A DNA stretch of 64,000 nucleotides from Cytophagaceae bacterium (GTDB taxonomy: Bacteria > Bacteroidota > Bacteroidia > Cytophagales > Cyclobacteriaceae), in contig CP030886.1 of assembly GCA_006969745.1 (NCBI GenBank), positions 124,001 to 188,000 of the forward strand. The letters run 5' to 3'. This document shows positions 27,073-35,555 of the stretch, one piece after another (within the stretch, counting starts at the first letter, position 1; each line of letters begins with the position of its first letter). The position numbers and the translations under genes were made by a program. Under the pieces are notes generated by a model. It was not told the DNA's origin. It saw only the letters and a program-made list of their open reading frames with translations, and searched no databases.

Positions 27073-27719
27073 TCATTAAAAATTTAATACTGGCAATCGG
27101 GTTGCTGACCAGCTCAATTTCTACATATTCTCAAAACTGGATAGGCCTGAGTATTGGTGGAAATCAGACTTTCATTGAATTCCAAAACACTTCTGGGCAG
27201 GCTAGTAACGAGCTTAAAGGTATACCCGGCATTACGGCTACCTCTCACTTTCAAATACCATTGAGCAAAATCAATAACCTAAGTTTGAAAGGTGCTTCAA
27301 TAGTAAACTTAGAAGTTGGGTATAAATCCACCAAAATAATTGATGGTGGTAGCAGCCAACAGGCAAGCTGGTCACTGAACCAATTAACTAGTGGAGCAAC
27401 ACTTCGAAGACATTTAAAATCAAATTCCGAACTCATTCCATTTTATGAGCTCGGGCTCTCTTTGGATTATATGCTTCGAGGAACACAAACACTTGGTTTT
27501 GAGCAGTTTGATCTCAAAGAAAACCTTCTTTCCACCAATTTATCGATCCAATCTGGACTCGGACTGCAATACGAGATATCCTATGACGCCAATGCCACCT
27601 TATTGTTGGGTTATTTGCATGGCATTTCAGATATCGAAAAAGATGCTGACCAGCAGGCAAGATTAAATGGATTAAGGATTTCCATCGGCATCTATTTCAC
27701 CATTGAGAATTCAAAATAA
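27069..27719 (+). CDS. Outer-membrane beta-barrel protein
   Basis: About 216 residues from the ATG at 27069, which overlaps the upstream stop (ATGA) and opens into a signal peptide ending TYSQ. The mature part is a small barrel: NWIGLSIGGNQTFIEF, FYELGLSLDYMLRG, IQSGLGLQYEISY, LLLGYLHGIS and a final LRISIGIYFTIENSK. Translationally coupled to the T9SS cargo gene and 7 bases from the large YadA/S74 gene, so it may help anchor or export the latter; inference from position only. Confidence 0.65.
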   Translation: MIIKNLILAIGLLTSSISTYSQNWIGLSIGGNQTFIEFQNTSGQASNELKGIPGITATSHFQIPLSKINNLSLKGASIVNLEVGYKSTKIIDGGSSQQASWSLNQLTSGATLRRHLKSNSELIPFYELGLSLDYMLRGTQTLGFEQFDLKENLLSTNLSIQSGLGLQYEISYDANATLLLGYLHGISDIEKDADQQARLNGLRISIGIYFTIENSK

Positions 27720-27726
27720 TACGATT

Positions 27727-30700
27727 ATGAAAAATACCATTTGCATCATCCTTATGCTTCTTGGCTTTTGCTCGACCCATGCACAGCAAACAGATCCACG
27801 TGTTGGGTTTACTTACCAGGCTTTGGCTATTGACAGGTCCCAATCCCAAGGTTTTGGTAGAGATACTAATGGGAAGGTACTTGCCAATCAAGATGTTAAA
27901 CTTCGTTTCAATATTCGCGAGGGAAAAGATGGTGAAATTAAATACAGTGAAATACACGAAACTTCCACCGACGCATTTGGCATTTTTCGTTTGGTAATTG
28001 GACGTGGAGAGGCTGAATCGGATGTTTTACTTGAAGAGCTTCAATGGGGTCAGACTGCCTATTTTATAGAAATAGAAATCGATTTAGGAGATGGATTTCA
28101 AGCACTTGGAGCTGAGGAACTACATGGCGCTCCATTCGCTTTAAATACTTTGCCGCAAAAACTCAGGCTCGATAATAATGAGCTCAGTATTACTCAGGGC
28201 AACATGATTCAATTAGAAGATAATGATTCCAGCAATGAACTCCTTGAAGATGTTAGTCTTAATGGCTCAATACTTGAACTAACAGATGCTGCTGGCACAA
28301 AAGCTATAGATCTTAGCAGTATTGCCGGAGCAGATTCAAGCCCAACCAACGAAATTCAGGATTTAGCTTTAAGCGGCAACATATTAACGATCACGAATAA
28401 TACATCAGCAACTCCGATCGACCTTAGTAGTATAGGTGCCGGAGCATTCTCCACCACTGATAACGTCACCTCAAATGAACCCGGAGACTATGCAAGTGAT
28501 GATTTTGTGTTTGGTAGTCCACAGCTTGATGATGATGGAAATCCAGATCATAGTGCTAGAATGCTCTTTGATAAAAGTAAGGGAGCTTTTCGAGTAGGTG
28601 GGGTTTCGGGTACCACCTGGGATGAAGCAAATCGCGGGGTTTCTTCCATTGGGATGGGTGAAGAGGCTCTGGCTTCCAATGAAAATTCAATTGCCATGGG
28701 GAGTCATTCCCATGCTACTGGTTCGAACTCCATTGCAATCGGTTCAGCAAGTTTTTCAAATGGTGCTTGGTCGCTAGCTTTGGGAGCAGGAGCTTCGTCG
28801 CTTGGTGCGAATACTGTGGCCATTGGTAACGGTACCGCAACAGGAAATTCATCTGTATCTCTAGGCTTTTTTACTAATGCTGTAGGAGACATTTCTTTTG
28901 CAGTCGGCAAAGAGACACGAGCACTTTCTCATGGTGAAACAGCAATGGGATTGTACAATACCAACTATACACCAAACTCTGCCAATCTGTATGATCCTGG
29001 AGATCGCTTATTGGTCATTGGAAACGGAACTGATGATGCCACGCGCTCAGATGCCTTCATCATGCTCAAAAACGGCAATACAACTCTAAATGGTCAGCTG
29101 ACCATCGATGGAGACAATGTAGCTGGCGCTGGCGAGCCTTACACGTTTCCCGCCCAAGACGGCACAAATGGTCAGGTGATGTCGACTGACGGTAATGGAA
29201 CTGTAAGCTGGGCAAACGCCGGAGGTGCCGGAGCATTCTCTACCACTGACAATATCACATCGAACGCACCTGGTGACTATGCCGCTGATGATTTTGTTTT
29301 TGGTAGTCCACAGCTTGATGATGATGGAAATCCGGATCATAATGCAAGAATGTTCTTTGATAAAAGTAAGAGAGCTTTCCGAGTGGGTTATGTGAATAGT
29401 GATCATTGGGACGATATAAATTTAGGAAGTGGTTCAATTGTTTTGGGGACAAATTCCAAGGCTACTGGTATTCAGTCCGTAACATTAGGATCAAACAATC
29501 TAGCTTCAGGTTCGACATCCGTTGCAATAGGAAATGGAGCTGTGGCATCCGAAACCAGCTCAACTGCAATAGGCTTAGGTACGACGGCATCAGGAGAAAG
29601 ATCATTTGCCACAGGCTTTAACACATTAGCTTCTGGAAATTCATCTACTGCAATGGGGGGCGGTTCACAAGCCATAGGGGATAATTCATTCGCAATAGGT
29701 CATGAATCTATAGCAAACACCTCAAATTCACTAGCCATGGGGTATCAGACAATTGCCAATGGATATAGTTCTTCCGCTATTGGATTTAAATCATCCGCTA
29801 TTGGAAGTCATTCAATAGCTAGAGGTTATTTTTCAGAGGCAAGTGGGAATTTTTCTATAGCAATGGGATTGTCCAATATGGCAAAATCCTATGCAGAAAC
29901 CGTATTGGGTTCTAATGGAACTGATTACAATCCCACTTCAATTGATAGCTTTAATTCCTCTGATCGTCTATTTGTCATAGGGAATGGAGTCGATAATGCA
30001 AACCGCTCAGATGCCTTCATCATGCTCAAAAACGGCAATACAACTCTAAATGGTCAGCTGACCATCGATGGAGACAATGTAGCGGGTGCTGGCGAGCCTT
30101 ACACGTTTCCCGCCCAAGACGGCACAAATGGTCAGGTGATGTCGACTGACGGAAATGGCATTGTAAGCTGGGCAAACGCAGGAGGTGCCGGAGCATTCTC
30201 TACCACTGACAATATCACTTCAAACGCACCTGGTGACTATGCCGCTGATGATTTCGTGTTTGGTAGTCCACAGCTTAACGATGATGGTGTTGCCAATCAC
30301 GACATTCGTATGTTTTTTGACAAGAACAACGGCTCATTCCGAGCAGGATTCGTTGATAACGTCCAATGGAATGACGGCTTCAGGGGTGCCCAATCTGTAG
30401 CCATGGGATATAATACGAAGGCATTAGGACAAATGTCTGTTGCTTTCGGTAGGGAAACAGAAGCTACCGGGGCATACTCAGTTGCATTCGGTTTTCAAAA
30501 CAGTGCAGCATCATCCGGTGCTTTTGCAATCGGTGCTCTGACAAACGCAACAGGGTCATACTCTATGGCAATGGGTGAACAAACAACAGCTTCAAACTCC
30601 CTTGCCTTTGCCATGGGTCTTAGATCAACTGCTTCAGGAAGAGCATCTGTAGCTACAGGACAAAACTCAACAGCATCTGGTGATTACTCCATGGCTACCG

Positions 30701-31566
30701 GAACACAATCCTTTGCTGAGGGGGATCATTCCTTCGCATCGGGATTAAGAAGCCATTCTTCAGGAGTTGCTGCTTTTGCCTCAGGAGTTGATACCGAAGC
30801 GAGTGGAGATTATTCCACAGCGCTTGGTAGCGGTACGACCGCTTCCGGAAATTATTCAATCTCAGTTGGTATCGGTACGACTGCATCAGCTAATCAATCT
30901 ATGGCTGTGGGGTTTGGATCTACCTCTTCAGGTGGCGTTTCTTTCTCAGCGGGCATTTCAACTTTTGCAAGGTCTATGGCAGAAACTACTATAGGCATCA
31001 ATAATACTGACTATGCTCCGGTGGCTCCTACAACTTTTGACGCGAGCGATAGACTCTTTGTGATTGGCAATGGAACAGACAATGCCAACCGATCAGATGC
31101 ACTTATCATTTACAAAAACGGTAATGCAACACTAGCAGGCACACTTACTGAAACTTCAGACAGACGATTAAAAAAGAACGTTGTGGCACTTGACGAAAGT
31201 ATTTCTAAGCTGCAAGGCCTTAAGGGCGTCAATTTTAAATGGAACTCGATAAAACCACACGATACTACAAGCATTCAAACTGGATTCATAGCTCAGGAAG
31301 TAGAAAAACTATTTCCAGAATTAGTCGAAGAGGATTCTGAAGGATACAAATCTGTCAACTATATCGGTCTGATCCCTCACCTGGTAGAAGCCCTGAAGGA
31401 ACTTAAATCTGAGAATGAAGAGCTTAAAGCAGAATTAGAACAAAATAATCGAGCTCAATCCTCTAAGTTGAATGAATTGGAAACTCGATTGCGCATGCTC
31501 GAAAATCAGTTGCATTCCACCAAGAAAAAAATAACTTCTAATAGGGCTAAAACAAGGGGAAACTAA
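27727..31566 (+). CDS. YadA-head repeat surface protein with C-terminal S74 chaperone/autoprotease domain
   Basis: About 1279 residues from the ATG at 27727 (signal peptide MKNTICIILMLLGFCSTHAQ). After a short N-terminal domain (20-150) come three copies of a module starting GAFSTTDN(V/I)TSN.PGDYA and containing 14-residue YadA-like left-handed head repeats (SIAMGSHSHATGSN, SVAFGRETEATGAY). The C-terminus holds TSDRRLKKNV, DESISKLQGLKGVNFKWN and GFIAQEVEKLFPELV, the signature of peptidase S74 intramolecular chaperone domains, which trimerize fibres and cut themselves off using the Ser-Lys in TSDRRLK. A heptad coiled coil (ELKAELEQNN...) closes the protein. Likely a trimeric surface fibre; the anchor is unknown. 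Confidence 0.85.
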   Translation: MKNTICIILMLLGFCSTHAQQTDPRVGFTYQALAIDRSQSQGFGRDTNGKVLANQDVKLRFNIREGKDGEIKYSEIHETSTDAFGIFRLVIGRGEAESDVLLEELQWGQTAYFIEIEIDLGDGFQALGAEELHGAPFALNTLPQKLRLDNNELSITQGNMIQLEDNDSSNELLEDVSLNGSILELTDAAGTKAIDLSSIAGADSSPTNEIQDLALSGNILTITNNTSATPIDLSSIGAGAFSTTDNVTSNEPGDYASDDFVFGSPQLDDDGNPDHSARMLFDKSKGAFRVGGVSGTTWDEANRGVSSIGMGEEALASNENSIAMGSHSHATGSNSIAIGSASFSNGAWSLALGAGASSLGANTVAIGNGTATGNSSVSLGFFTNAVGDISFAVGKETRALSHGETAMGLYNTNYTPNSANLYDPGDRLLVIGNGTDDATRSDAFIMLKNGNTTLNGQLTIDGDNVAGAGEPYTFPAQDGTNGQVMSTDGNGTVSWANAGGAGAFSTTDNITSNAPGDYAADDFVFGSPQLDDDGNPDHNARMFFDKSKRAFRVGYVNSDHWDDINLGSGSIVLGTNSKATGIQSVTLGSNNLASGSTSVAIGNGAVASETSSTAIGLGTTASGERSFATGFNTLASGNSSTAMGGGSQAIGDNSFAIGHESIANTSNSLAMGYQTIANGYSSSAIGFKSSAIGSHSIARGYFSEASGNFSIAMGLSNMAKSYAETVLGSNGTDYNPTSIDSFNSSDRLFVIGNGVDNANRSDAFIMLKNGNTTLNGQLTIDGDNVAGAGEPYTFPAQDGTNGQVMSTDGNGIVSWANAGGAGAFSTTDNITSNAPGDYAADDFVFGSPQLNDDGVANHDIRMFFDKNNGSFRAGFVDNVQWNDGFRGAQSVAMGYNTKALGQMSVAFGRETEATGAYSVAFGFQNSAASSGAFAIGALTNATGSYSMAMGEQTTASNSLAFAMGLRSTASGRASVATGQNSTASGDYSMATGTQSFAEGDHSFASGLRSHSSGVAAFASGVDTEASGDYSTALGSGTTASGNYSISVGIGTTASANQSMAVGFGSTSSGGVSFSAGISTFARSMAETTIGINNTDYAPVAPTTFDASDRLFVIGNGTDNANRSDALIIYKNGNATLAGTLTETSDRRLKKNVVALDESISKLQGLKGVNFKWNSIKPHDTTSIQTGFIAQEVEKLFPELVEEDSEGYKSVNYIGLIPHLVEALKELKSENEELKAELEQNNRAQSSKLNELETRLRMLENQLHSTKKKITSNRAKTRGN
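29044..30277 (+). repeat. Direct DNA repeat inside the YadA/S74 gene
   Basis: Bases 29044-29317 recur at 30004-30277, exactly 960 bases later, with long identical runs (for example 29044-29122 against 30004-30082) and scattered third-position differences. A more diverged copy of the second half is at about 28435-28560. It reflects duplication of one fibre module and is a place where the repeat number could change by recombination. Confidence 0.85.
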
Positions 31567-31570
31567 ACTT

Positions 31571-32416
31571 TTACATATCCGGTATCTTGAAAACAAGGAT
31601 GGGTACTTTGGACTCATTCACAATGTCTTCAGCAATGGAACCACCAAGAATATGTGCAATTCCTTTTTTACCATGGGTTCCTAAGACAATAAGTCCTGCT
31701 CCTACTTTTTCGGCAAATTTTACGGCACCCTCATCGGCAAAGTCTGCATCGACAGTATTCACCGTAAAATCTTTTAGGTAGTTACGCTCTGCAAAATGCT
31801 CCAACTGTTTTTTTGCCTGGCTATCATCCAGCCAATTATATGGTGTTTTCACCTTCACAAGGTGCATATTCAATCCCAGCATCTCCTGAATATCTTTTGC
31901 ATAGTTTGCTATAAGATCCTGCTCCTGACTTAAATCTGAGGCAAAGGCCATGCTTTTCATATCTTTCAAATGAGTTTCGCCTTTTACTATAATGACCGGA
32001 CATTTGGCATAGCGAATCATTCGCTCGGCATTTGAACCTATAAAGACCTCTCTTAAGCCTGAGGCGCCTTTAGAACCCATTATGATCCATGTAGACTTGT
32101 CCTCTGCTACGATCTTGCTAATGCTTGTAAATGCGTTCCCAAACTTCAAATGGGTAATAACTTTCTGGCCAGCATCCTTTACCCGCTGAGCCCATTCTTC
32201 CAGTTTGTTGTGAGCTGCCTTAATAAATTCTCCCGTATAGAAGGATTCTGCCGCATGATTGTCAATATCGCCTGTGAAACTAATATGCCCAACAGGAATA
32301 TCTACAACATGGACAAGCAGTATCTGCCCTCTCACCTTTTCATTAAACTCAATGGCAAAATTTAGTGCGTGTGAAGCTAAATCTGAAAAATCTACCGGGA
32401 CTAATATTTTCTTCAT
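31571..32416 (-). CDS. Universal stress protein, double-domain
   Basis: 281 residues made of two UspA domains (about 1-145 and 150-281). Cytoplasmic. The first domain keeps the ATP-type phosphate motif GSKGASGLREVFIGSNAERMI, the second GTHGKKGIAHILGGSIAEDIV. Starts MKKILVPVDFSDLASHALNFA. Second gene of a two-gene unit with the next Usp; in many bacteria such proteins are induced by low oxygen under FNR-type control, which fits the FNR-like box upstream of the pair. Confidence 0.9.
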   Translation of the reverse strand: MKKILVPVDFSDLASHALNFAIEFNEKVRGQILLVHVVDIPVGHISFTGDIDNHAAESFYTGEFIKAAHNKLEEWAQRVKDAGQKVITHLKFGNAFTSISKIVAEDKSTWIIMGSKGASGLREVFIGSNAERMIRYAKCPVIIVKGETHLKDMKSMAFASDLSQEQDLIANYAKDIQEMLGLNMHLVKVKTPYNWLDDSQAKKQLEHFAERNYLKDFTVNTVDADFADEGAVKFAEKVGAGLIVLGTHGKKGIAHILGGSIAEDIVNESKVPILVFKIPDM

Positions 32417-32428
32417 GATGGTATTTAC

Positions 32429-33340
32429 TTAATAAGTTAGTACTTCAATTTTTTTATACTCTGGTTTACCATGCGCATTTTTTACGCTATCTAAAGATAC
32501 AGACTTCTCCTTTTTGTCCATTTTAAAAGACCATACTGGCACATTTATATGATTGACTGTGTCTTCTGTAAGGCTACCGGACAACCAGTGAGAAATACCA
32601 CGTCTTGCATGTGTTGGCATTGCAATCATATTCGCACCTGTCTCATCTGCGCGATACAGAATTCCATCTGATGGAAACACATTATTTACAATCGTAAATT
32701 CAAAGTTCTTTATACCATGCGACTGAATATGCTTAGACAACTCCCTACTTACCATTTCCTCATTCTCAATGTTGTGTGGTGTCTTTACCCACATGAATTC
32801 CAGGTTGGCATCAAAATCCTTTTGCAGTTGAGCTACTTCCTTCAAAAAACTGCTTTTAATTTCTCTGATATCTAAAGGAATCAATATTTGCTTGATCTCA
32901 GAAACTGATGTTTTATCTGGAACCGAAATGACCGGACAGTTGGCGTTTCGAACTATTTTTTCAGTGTTTGAACCTATCAGTACCTCTTCCAGTCCTGAAC
33001 ATCCCTTCGTTCCGATCACCACAAGATCATAACCTTCATTTCTGGTCATTTCCTTGATTGCAGTTACCAAGTACACTTCATCTATTTTGGTATTTAGCTT
33101 TCTTCTTGTATTGAATTTGGAAACAAATTCATCCATTTTGGTAACCATAGCATCTCGTACATCTTGCATCAAAGTTTTGGCGCTAGCAAAGGAGGTAAAT
33201 TGATAGTCTGTGTAATAATCGAAATGCACACTATTCAGCAAAGTAATCTCTGCATTGTGTTTTTCGGCCAATTCGATTGCAAACTGAGTGGCGTGAACAC
33301 TTACGTGTGAAAAATCTACAGGTACAAGTATCTTGTTCAT
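32429..33340 (-). CDS. Universal stress protein, double-domain
   Basis: 303 residues with two UspA domains. First domain motif is GTKGCSGLEEVLIGSNTEKIVRNANCPVI; the second ends THARRGISHWLSGSLTEDTV. Nucleotide binding likely in the first domain. Gap of 12 bases to the second usp gene. Upstream region holds a TAGCTTTG -7 element (33364-33371) and, 55 bases farther, an FNR-like box centred at 33422.5. This makes the pair a member of the predicted low-oxygen regulon. Confidence 0.9.
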   Translation of the reverse strand: MNKILVPVDFSHVSVHATQFAIELAEKHNAEITLLNSVHFDYYTDYQFTSFASAKTLMQDVRDAMVTKMDEFVSKFNTRRKLNTKIDEVYLVTAIKEMTRNEGYDLVVIGTKGCSGLEEVLIGSNTEKIVRNANCPVISVPDKTSVSEIKQILIPLDIREIKSSFLKEVAQLQKDFDANLEFMWVKTPHNIENEEMVSRELSKHIQSHGIKNFEFTIVNNVFPSDGILYRADETGANMIAMPTHARRGISHWLSGSLTEDTVNHINVPVWSFKMDKKEKSVSLDSVKNAHGKPEYKKIEVLTY

Positions 33341-33415
33341 GACGCTTCAAATTTTAGTTTACTCAAAGCTATTTAAGTACTAAAAGGAACGTAATGATAT
33401 TTATGACCCGCCCGA

Positions 33416-33429
33416 TTGACTTTCATCAT
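33416..33429. promoter_or_regulatory. FNR/Crp-type box 1 upstream of usp pair
   Basis: tTGACTTTCATCAt fits TGAY-N4-RTCA. Centre 33422.5 lies 55 bases from the centre of a perfect -7 element TAGCTTTG (33364-33371, minus strand) serving the usp genes. Confidence 0.65.
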
Positions 33430-33432
33430 CTG

Positions 33433-33446
33433 ATGATGAAGATCAT
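33433..33446. promoter_or_regulatory. FNR/Crp-type box 2 upstream of cysteine dioxygenase-like gene
   Basis: aTGATGAAGATCAt fits TGAY-N4-RTCA. Its centre is 55 bases from the centre of a -7-like TACATTGG (33491-33498) ahead of the gene starting at 33525. Box 1 and box 2 overlap a larger 9-1-9 palindrome, TTCATCATC-T-GATGATGAA (33422-33440). Confidence 0.6.
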
Positions 33447-33524
33447 TTGTCGAACTATAATCTGTCATCCTTCAAATAAGACCTGTGATTTACATTGGTA
33501 ACTGATAAAAAACAGATACATAAA

Positions 33525-34064
33525 ATGGAAAATATAACTACTGTTGAAGGTTTAGTCAAAGCATTAAGTGAATGCGACGATTGTGGTAATCACGTGTTGG
33601 ATGTGATGTCCGGAGTAAAAATACCCAGGGAAGAGTTTGAAAGATACTATTCATGGAATGATGAAAAGTACACACGGAATATTTTAGCTAGAAACAGCGA
33701 TTTTGAAGTTTTACTGATTTGCTGGGAAAAAGGACAATCCTCTCCTATTCATGATTTTAATGCACAAGAAGCATGGGTTCATCCAGTTCAGGGTATGTTA
33801 AGAGAGGAGTGTTTCAAGATAAATGCCGATGATGACCGACTGGAGAAAGTAAGCAATGTACTGCTAGGTACAGATGAATTTTCATACATGAATCAAATTG
33901 GTATTCATAAGTACTCTAATGCTCATAATGCTCGATCAGTAAGCTTGAATATCTATCGAAAGCCAGTGACAGAGTGGCATGTATATGACGAGAATAGTTC
34001 CAACAGTACGATGATGGAAACCTGGGAAAACAAAAACTACAACTTGTTACCACAAGAGGCCTGA
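33525..34064 (+). CDS. Cysteine dioxygenase-like cupin protein
   Basis: About 179 residues from the ATG at 33525. Matches the bacterial cysteine dioxygenase family: the Fe(II) 3-His facial triad is suggested by SPIHDFNAQEAWVHPVQG (His-x-His-like, here His and the later His) and the late HKYSNAHNARSVSLNIY. A tyrosine-containing C-terminal segment (SLNIYRKPVTEWHVYD) also fits. The family oxidizes cysteine to cysteine sulfinate with O2; substrate here is not proven. Divergent from the usp genes and sharing their FNR-like box region. Ends in a terminator overlapping the stop codon. Confidence 0.8.
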   Translation: MENITTVEGLVKALSECDDCGNHVLDVMSGVKIPREEFERYYSWNDEKYTRNILARNSDFEVLLICWEKGQSSPIHDFNAQEAWVHPVQGMLREECFKINADDDRLEKVSNVLLGTDEFSYMNQIGIHKYSNAHNARSVSLNIYRKPVTEWHVYDENSSNSTMMETWENKNYNLLPQEA

Positions 34065-34079
34065 AAAGGGCCTTTTTTT
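34057..34079 (+). terminator. Rho-independent terminator of the cysteine dioxygenase-like gene
   Basis: AGGCC-TGAAAAG-GGCCT followed by a run of T. The stop codon TGA lies in the loop. The hairpin also lies at the end of the convergent nos operon, but lacks a T run in that direction. Confidence 0.75.
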
Positions 34080-34860
34080 AAAAGTCCTTCAACCTGGCCT
34101 TTCTTAAAATCAGGCAGAATGGAATGAGTATCCAAAACATCATAATGATGACCGATACCAGGAATCCTGTATTGGTGCCAAAAAACTTTTGGAATAAGGC
34201 CCCGGTGTAACCAAGAAGGGCTGAGATTTCCAATTTTAGTAAGATCATAATTCGACTAAGATCTATTGGATTGAAAAGTGAAGCTCCCAGTGCAAACTTG
34301 TCTAGTGGATAGTCTCCGAAAACAACCAAAGAAATCATAAAAAGTCCGTCATAAATCACGGCGAAAAAGAGCCACATTAGTATCGCATAGCCAAAGCCTT
34401 TGATCTTATTGGAGTTGTTCAGCGCAATGATCAGCGACAATGCGACGAAAATGAATGTGAGAAACGTACCGGACAAAAGCAGAGTGATAAAATTGCCTAC
34501 GGCTCCTGACTGAAGAATACCATACGCCAAAAACGGAATGCCCAGACCCACGATCAAACTCATGGAAAGGGACAATGAAAGTCCTAAATACTGCCCGGTA
34601 AATATCGTCGAACGCTTGATTGGTTGGGATAAAAGCAGCTCGGTGAACTCCCTGGAATTATAGAAATACATAATGCCGAAAATGGTCCCTATCATTGGTG
34701 TAAGCACCACAATAATGTTCATCAAGGTAATGGTCGCTTTGGAAACGTCCGCATTGAGAAACAGAAGTACAAAGCCCAGAGCCATGTAAAACGCCAGATA
34801 CACGAAGCTCCATCTGCTGCGCATCAGGTCGTAAAAGCTGTATTTTAATATTTTAATCAT
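34078..34860 (-). CDS. nosY: Nitrous oxide reductase maturation ABC permease NosY
   Basis: 260 residues, six predicted membrane helices. Inner-membrane subunit of the NosDFY complex that delivers or handles sulfur species for the CuZ centre of NosZ. Starts MIKILKYSFYDLMRSRWSFVY; internal YFYNSREFTELLLSQPIKRSTIF and GFGYAILMW segments are typical of NosY/ABC-2 permeases. Last gene of the seven-gene nos operon; overlaps nosF by four bases. Confidence 0.88.
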   Translation of the reverse strand: MIKILKYSFYDLMRSRWSFVYLAFYMALGFVLLFLNADVSKATITLMNIIVVLTPMIGTIFGIMYFYNSREFTELLLSQPIKRSTIFTGQYLGLSLSLSMSLIVGLGIPFLAYGILQSGAVGNFITLLLSGTFLTFIFVALSLIIALNNSNKIKGFGYAILMWLFFAVIYDGLFMISLVVFGDYPLDKFALGASLFNPIDLSRIMILLKLEISALLGYTGALFQKFFGTNTGFLVSVIIMMFWILIPFCLILRKARLKDF

Positions 34861-35555
34861 GCCACTAGCATTGCTGCGATTGCGTGTTCTAAATCATCTT
34901 CTTCGGTTTCTTTTCCAAGCTGATCAAGAGACCCTTGAAAGTGGATTTTGCCATCTAGAAGGAATATGATTTCCTCGGCCAATTCTTCCACCAGGCTCAT
35001 GATGTGTGTGGTGATCAGGATGATCTTTCCATTCCTTTTCTCAGACTCTATCAATCTCTTCAATTCAATCAATGCCACCGGATCCAATCCGGCAGTAGGT
35101 TCGTCCAAAATACAAATGCTGGAATCAAACATAAACGCCAAAACGATATTGACCTTTTGCCTGGTACCCCCGGACAATTCAGACAGCTTCTTATCTAAAA
35201 ACTTATTCAGTCCAAACTGACAAACCAATTGATCTGCTTTGCCTTTTTCGTTTCGAATATCCTGAATCATTTTAATCAGCTCTTTGACCGTTAGGTTTTC
35301 CGGAAATCTTGCGATTTGAGGAAGATAGGCGATCTGCTTCCTGTATGCCCAGGTACCACCGATATCTTTTCCATCAATTTTAATTTGTCCTTGATTAGGT
35401 AATACCATTCCCAGGAGTATTTTGAGCATGGTGGTCTTGCCTGATCCATTGTGTCCTAGCACAGCGAAAACGCCCGGCCGATCGATGGTGAAGTTGATGT
35501 CTTTCAATACTTCAAGCTTCCCGAATTTCTTCTGTATGTTGCTTACTTCTATCAT
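34857..35555 (-). CDS. nosF: Nitrous oxide reductase maturation ATPase NosF
   Basis: 232 residues. ATP-binding partner of NosY. Walker A GHNGSGKTT, Q-loop YLPQIARFPENLTV, signature LSGGTRQK, Walker B ICILDEPTAGLDP and the switch histidine ITTHIMSLV. Cytoplasmic. Overlaps nosD (4 bases) and nosY (4 bases), implying tight coupling. Confidence 0.9.
   Translation of the reverse strand: MIEVSNIQKKFGKLEVLKDINFTIDRPGVFAVLGHNGSGKTTMLKILLGMVLPNQGQIKIDGKDIGGTWAYRKQIAYLPQIARFPENLTVKELIKMIQDIRNEKGKADQLVCQFGLNKFLDKKLSELSGGTRQKVNIVLAFMFDSSICILDEPTAGLDPVALIELKRLIESEKRNGKIILITTHIMSLVEELAEEIIFLLDGKIHFQGSLDQLGKETEEDDLEHAIAAMLVA

Noticed and set aside
28704..30994. Antisense and out-of-frame open frames within the YadA/S74 gene
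   Set aside because: Produced by the repetitive Ser/Gly/Ala codons; no start context, and the coding frame is clear.
22034..31571. Region of exported proteins as a genomic island
   Set aside because: A tRNA lies at its left end, but I found no integrase, direct repeat of the tRNA 3' end, or change of base composition to support insertion.
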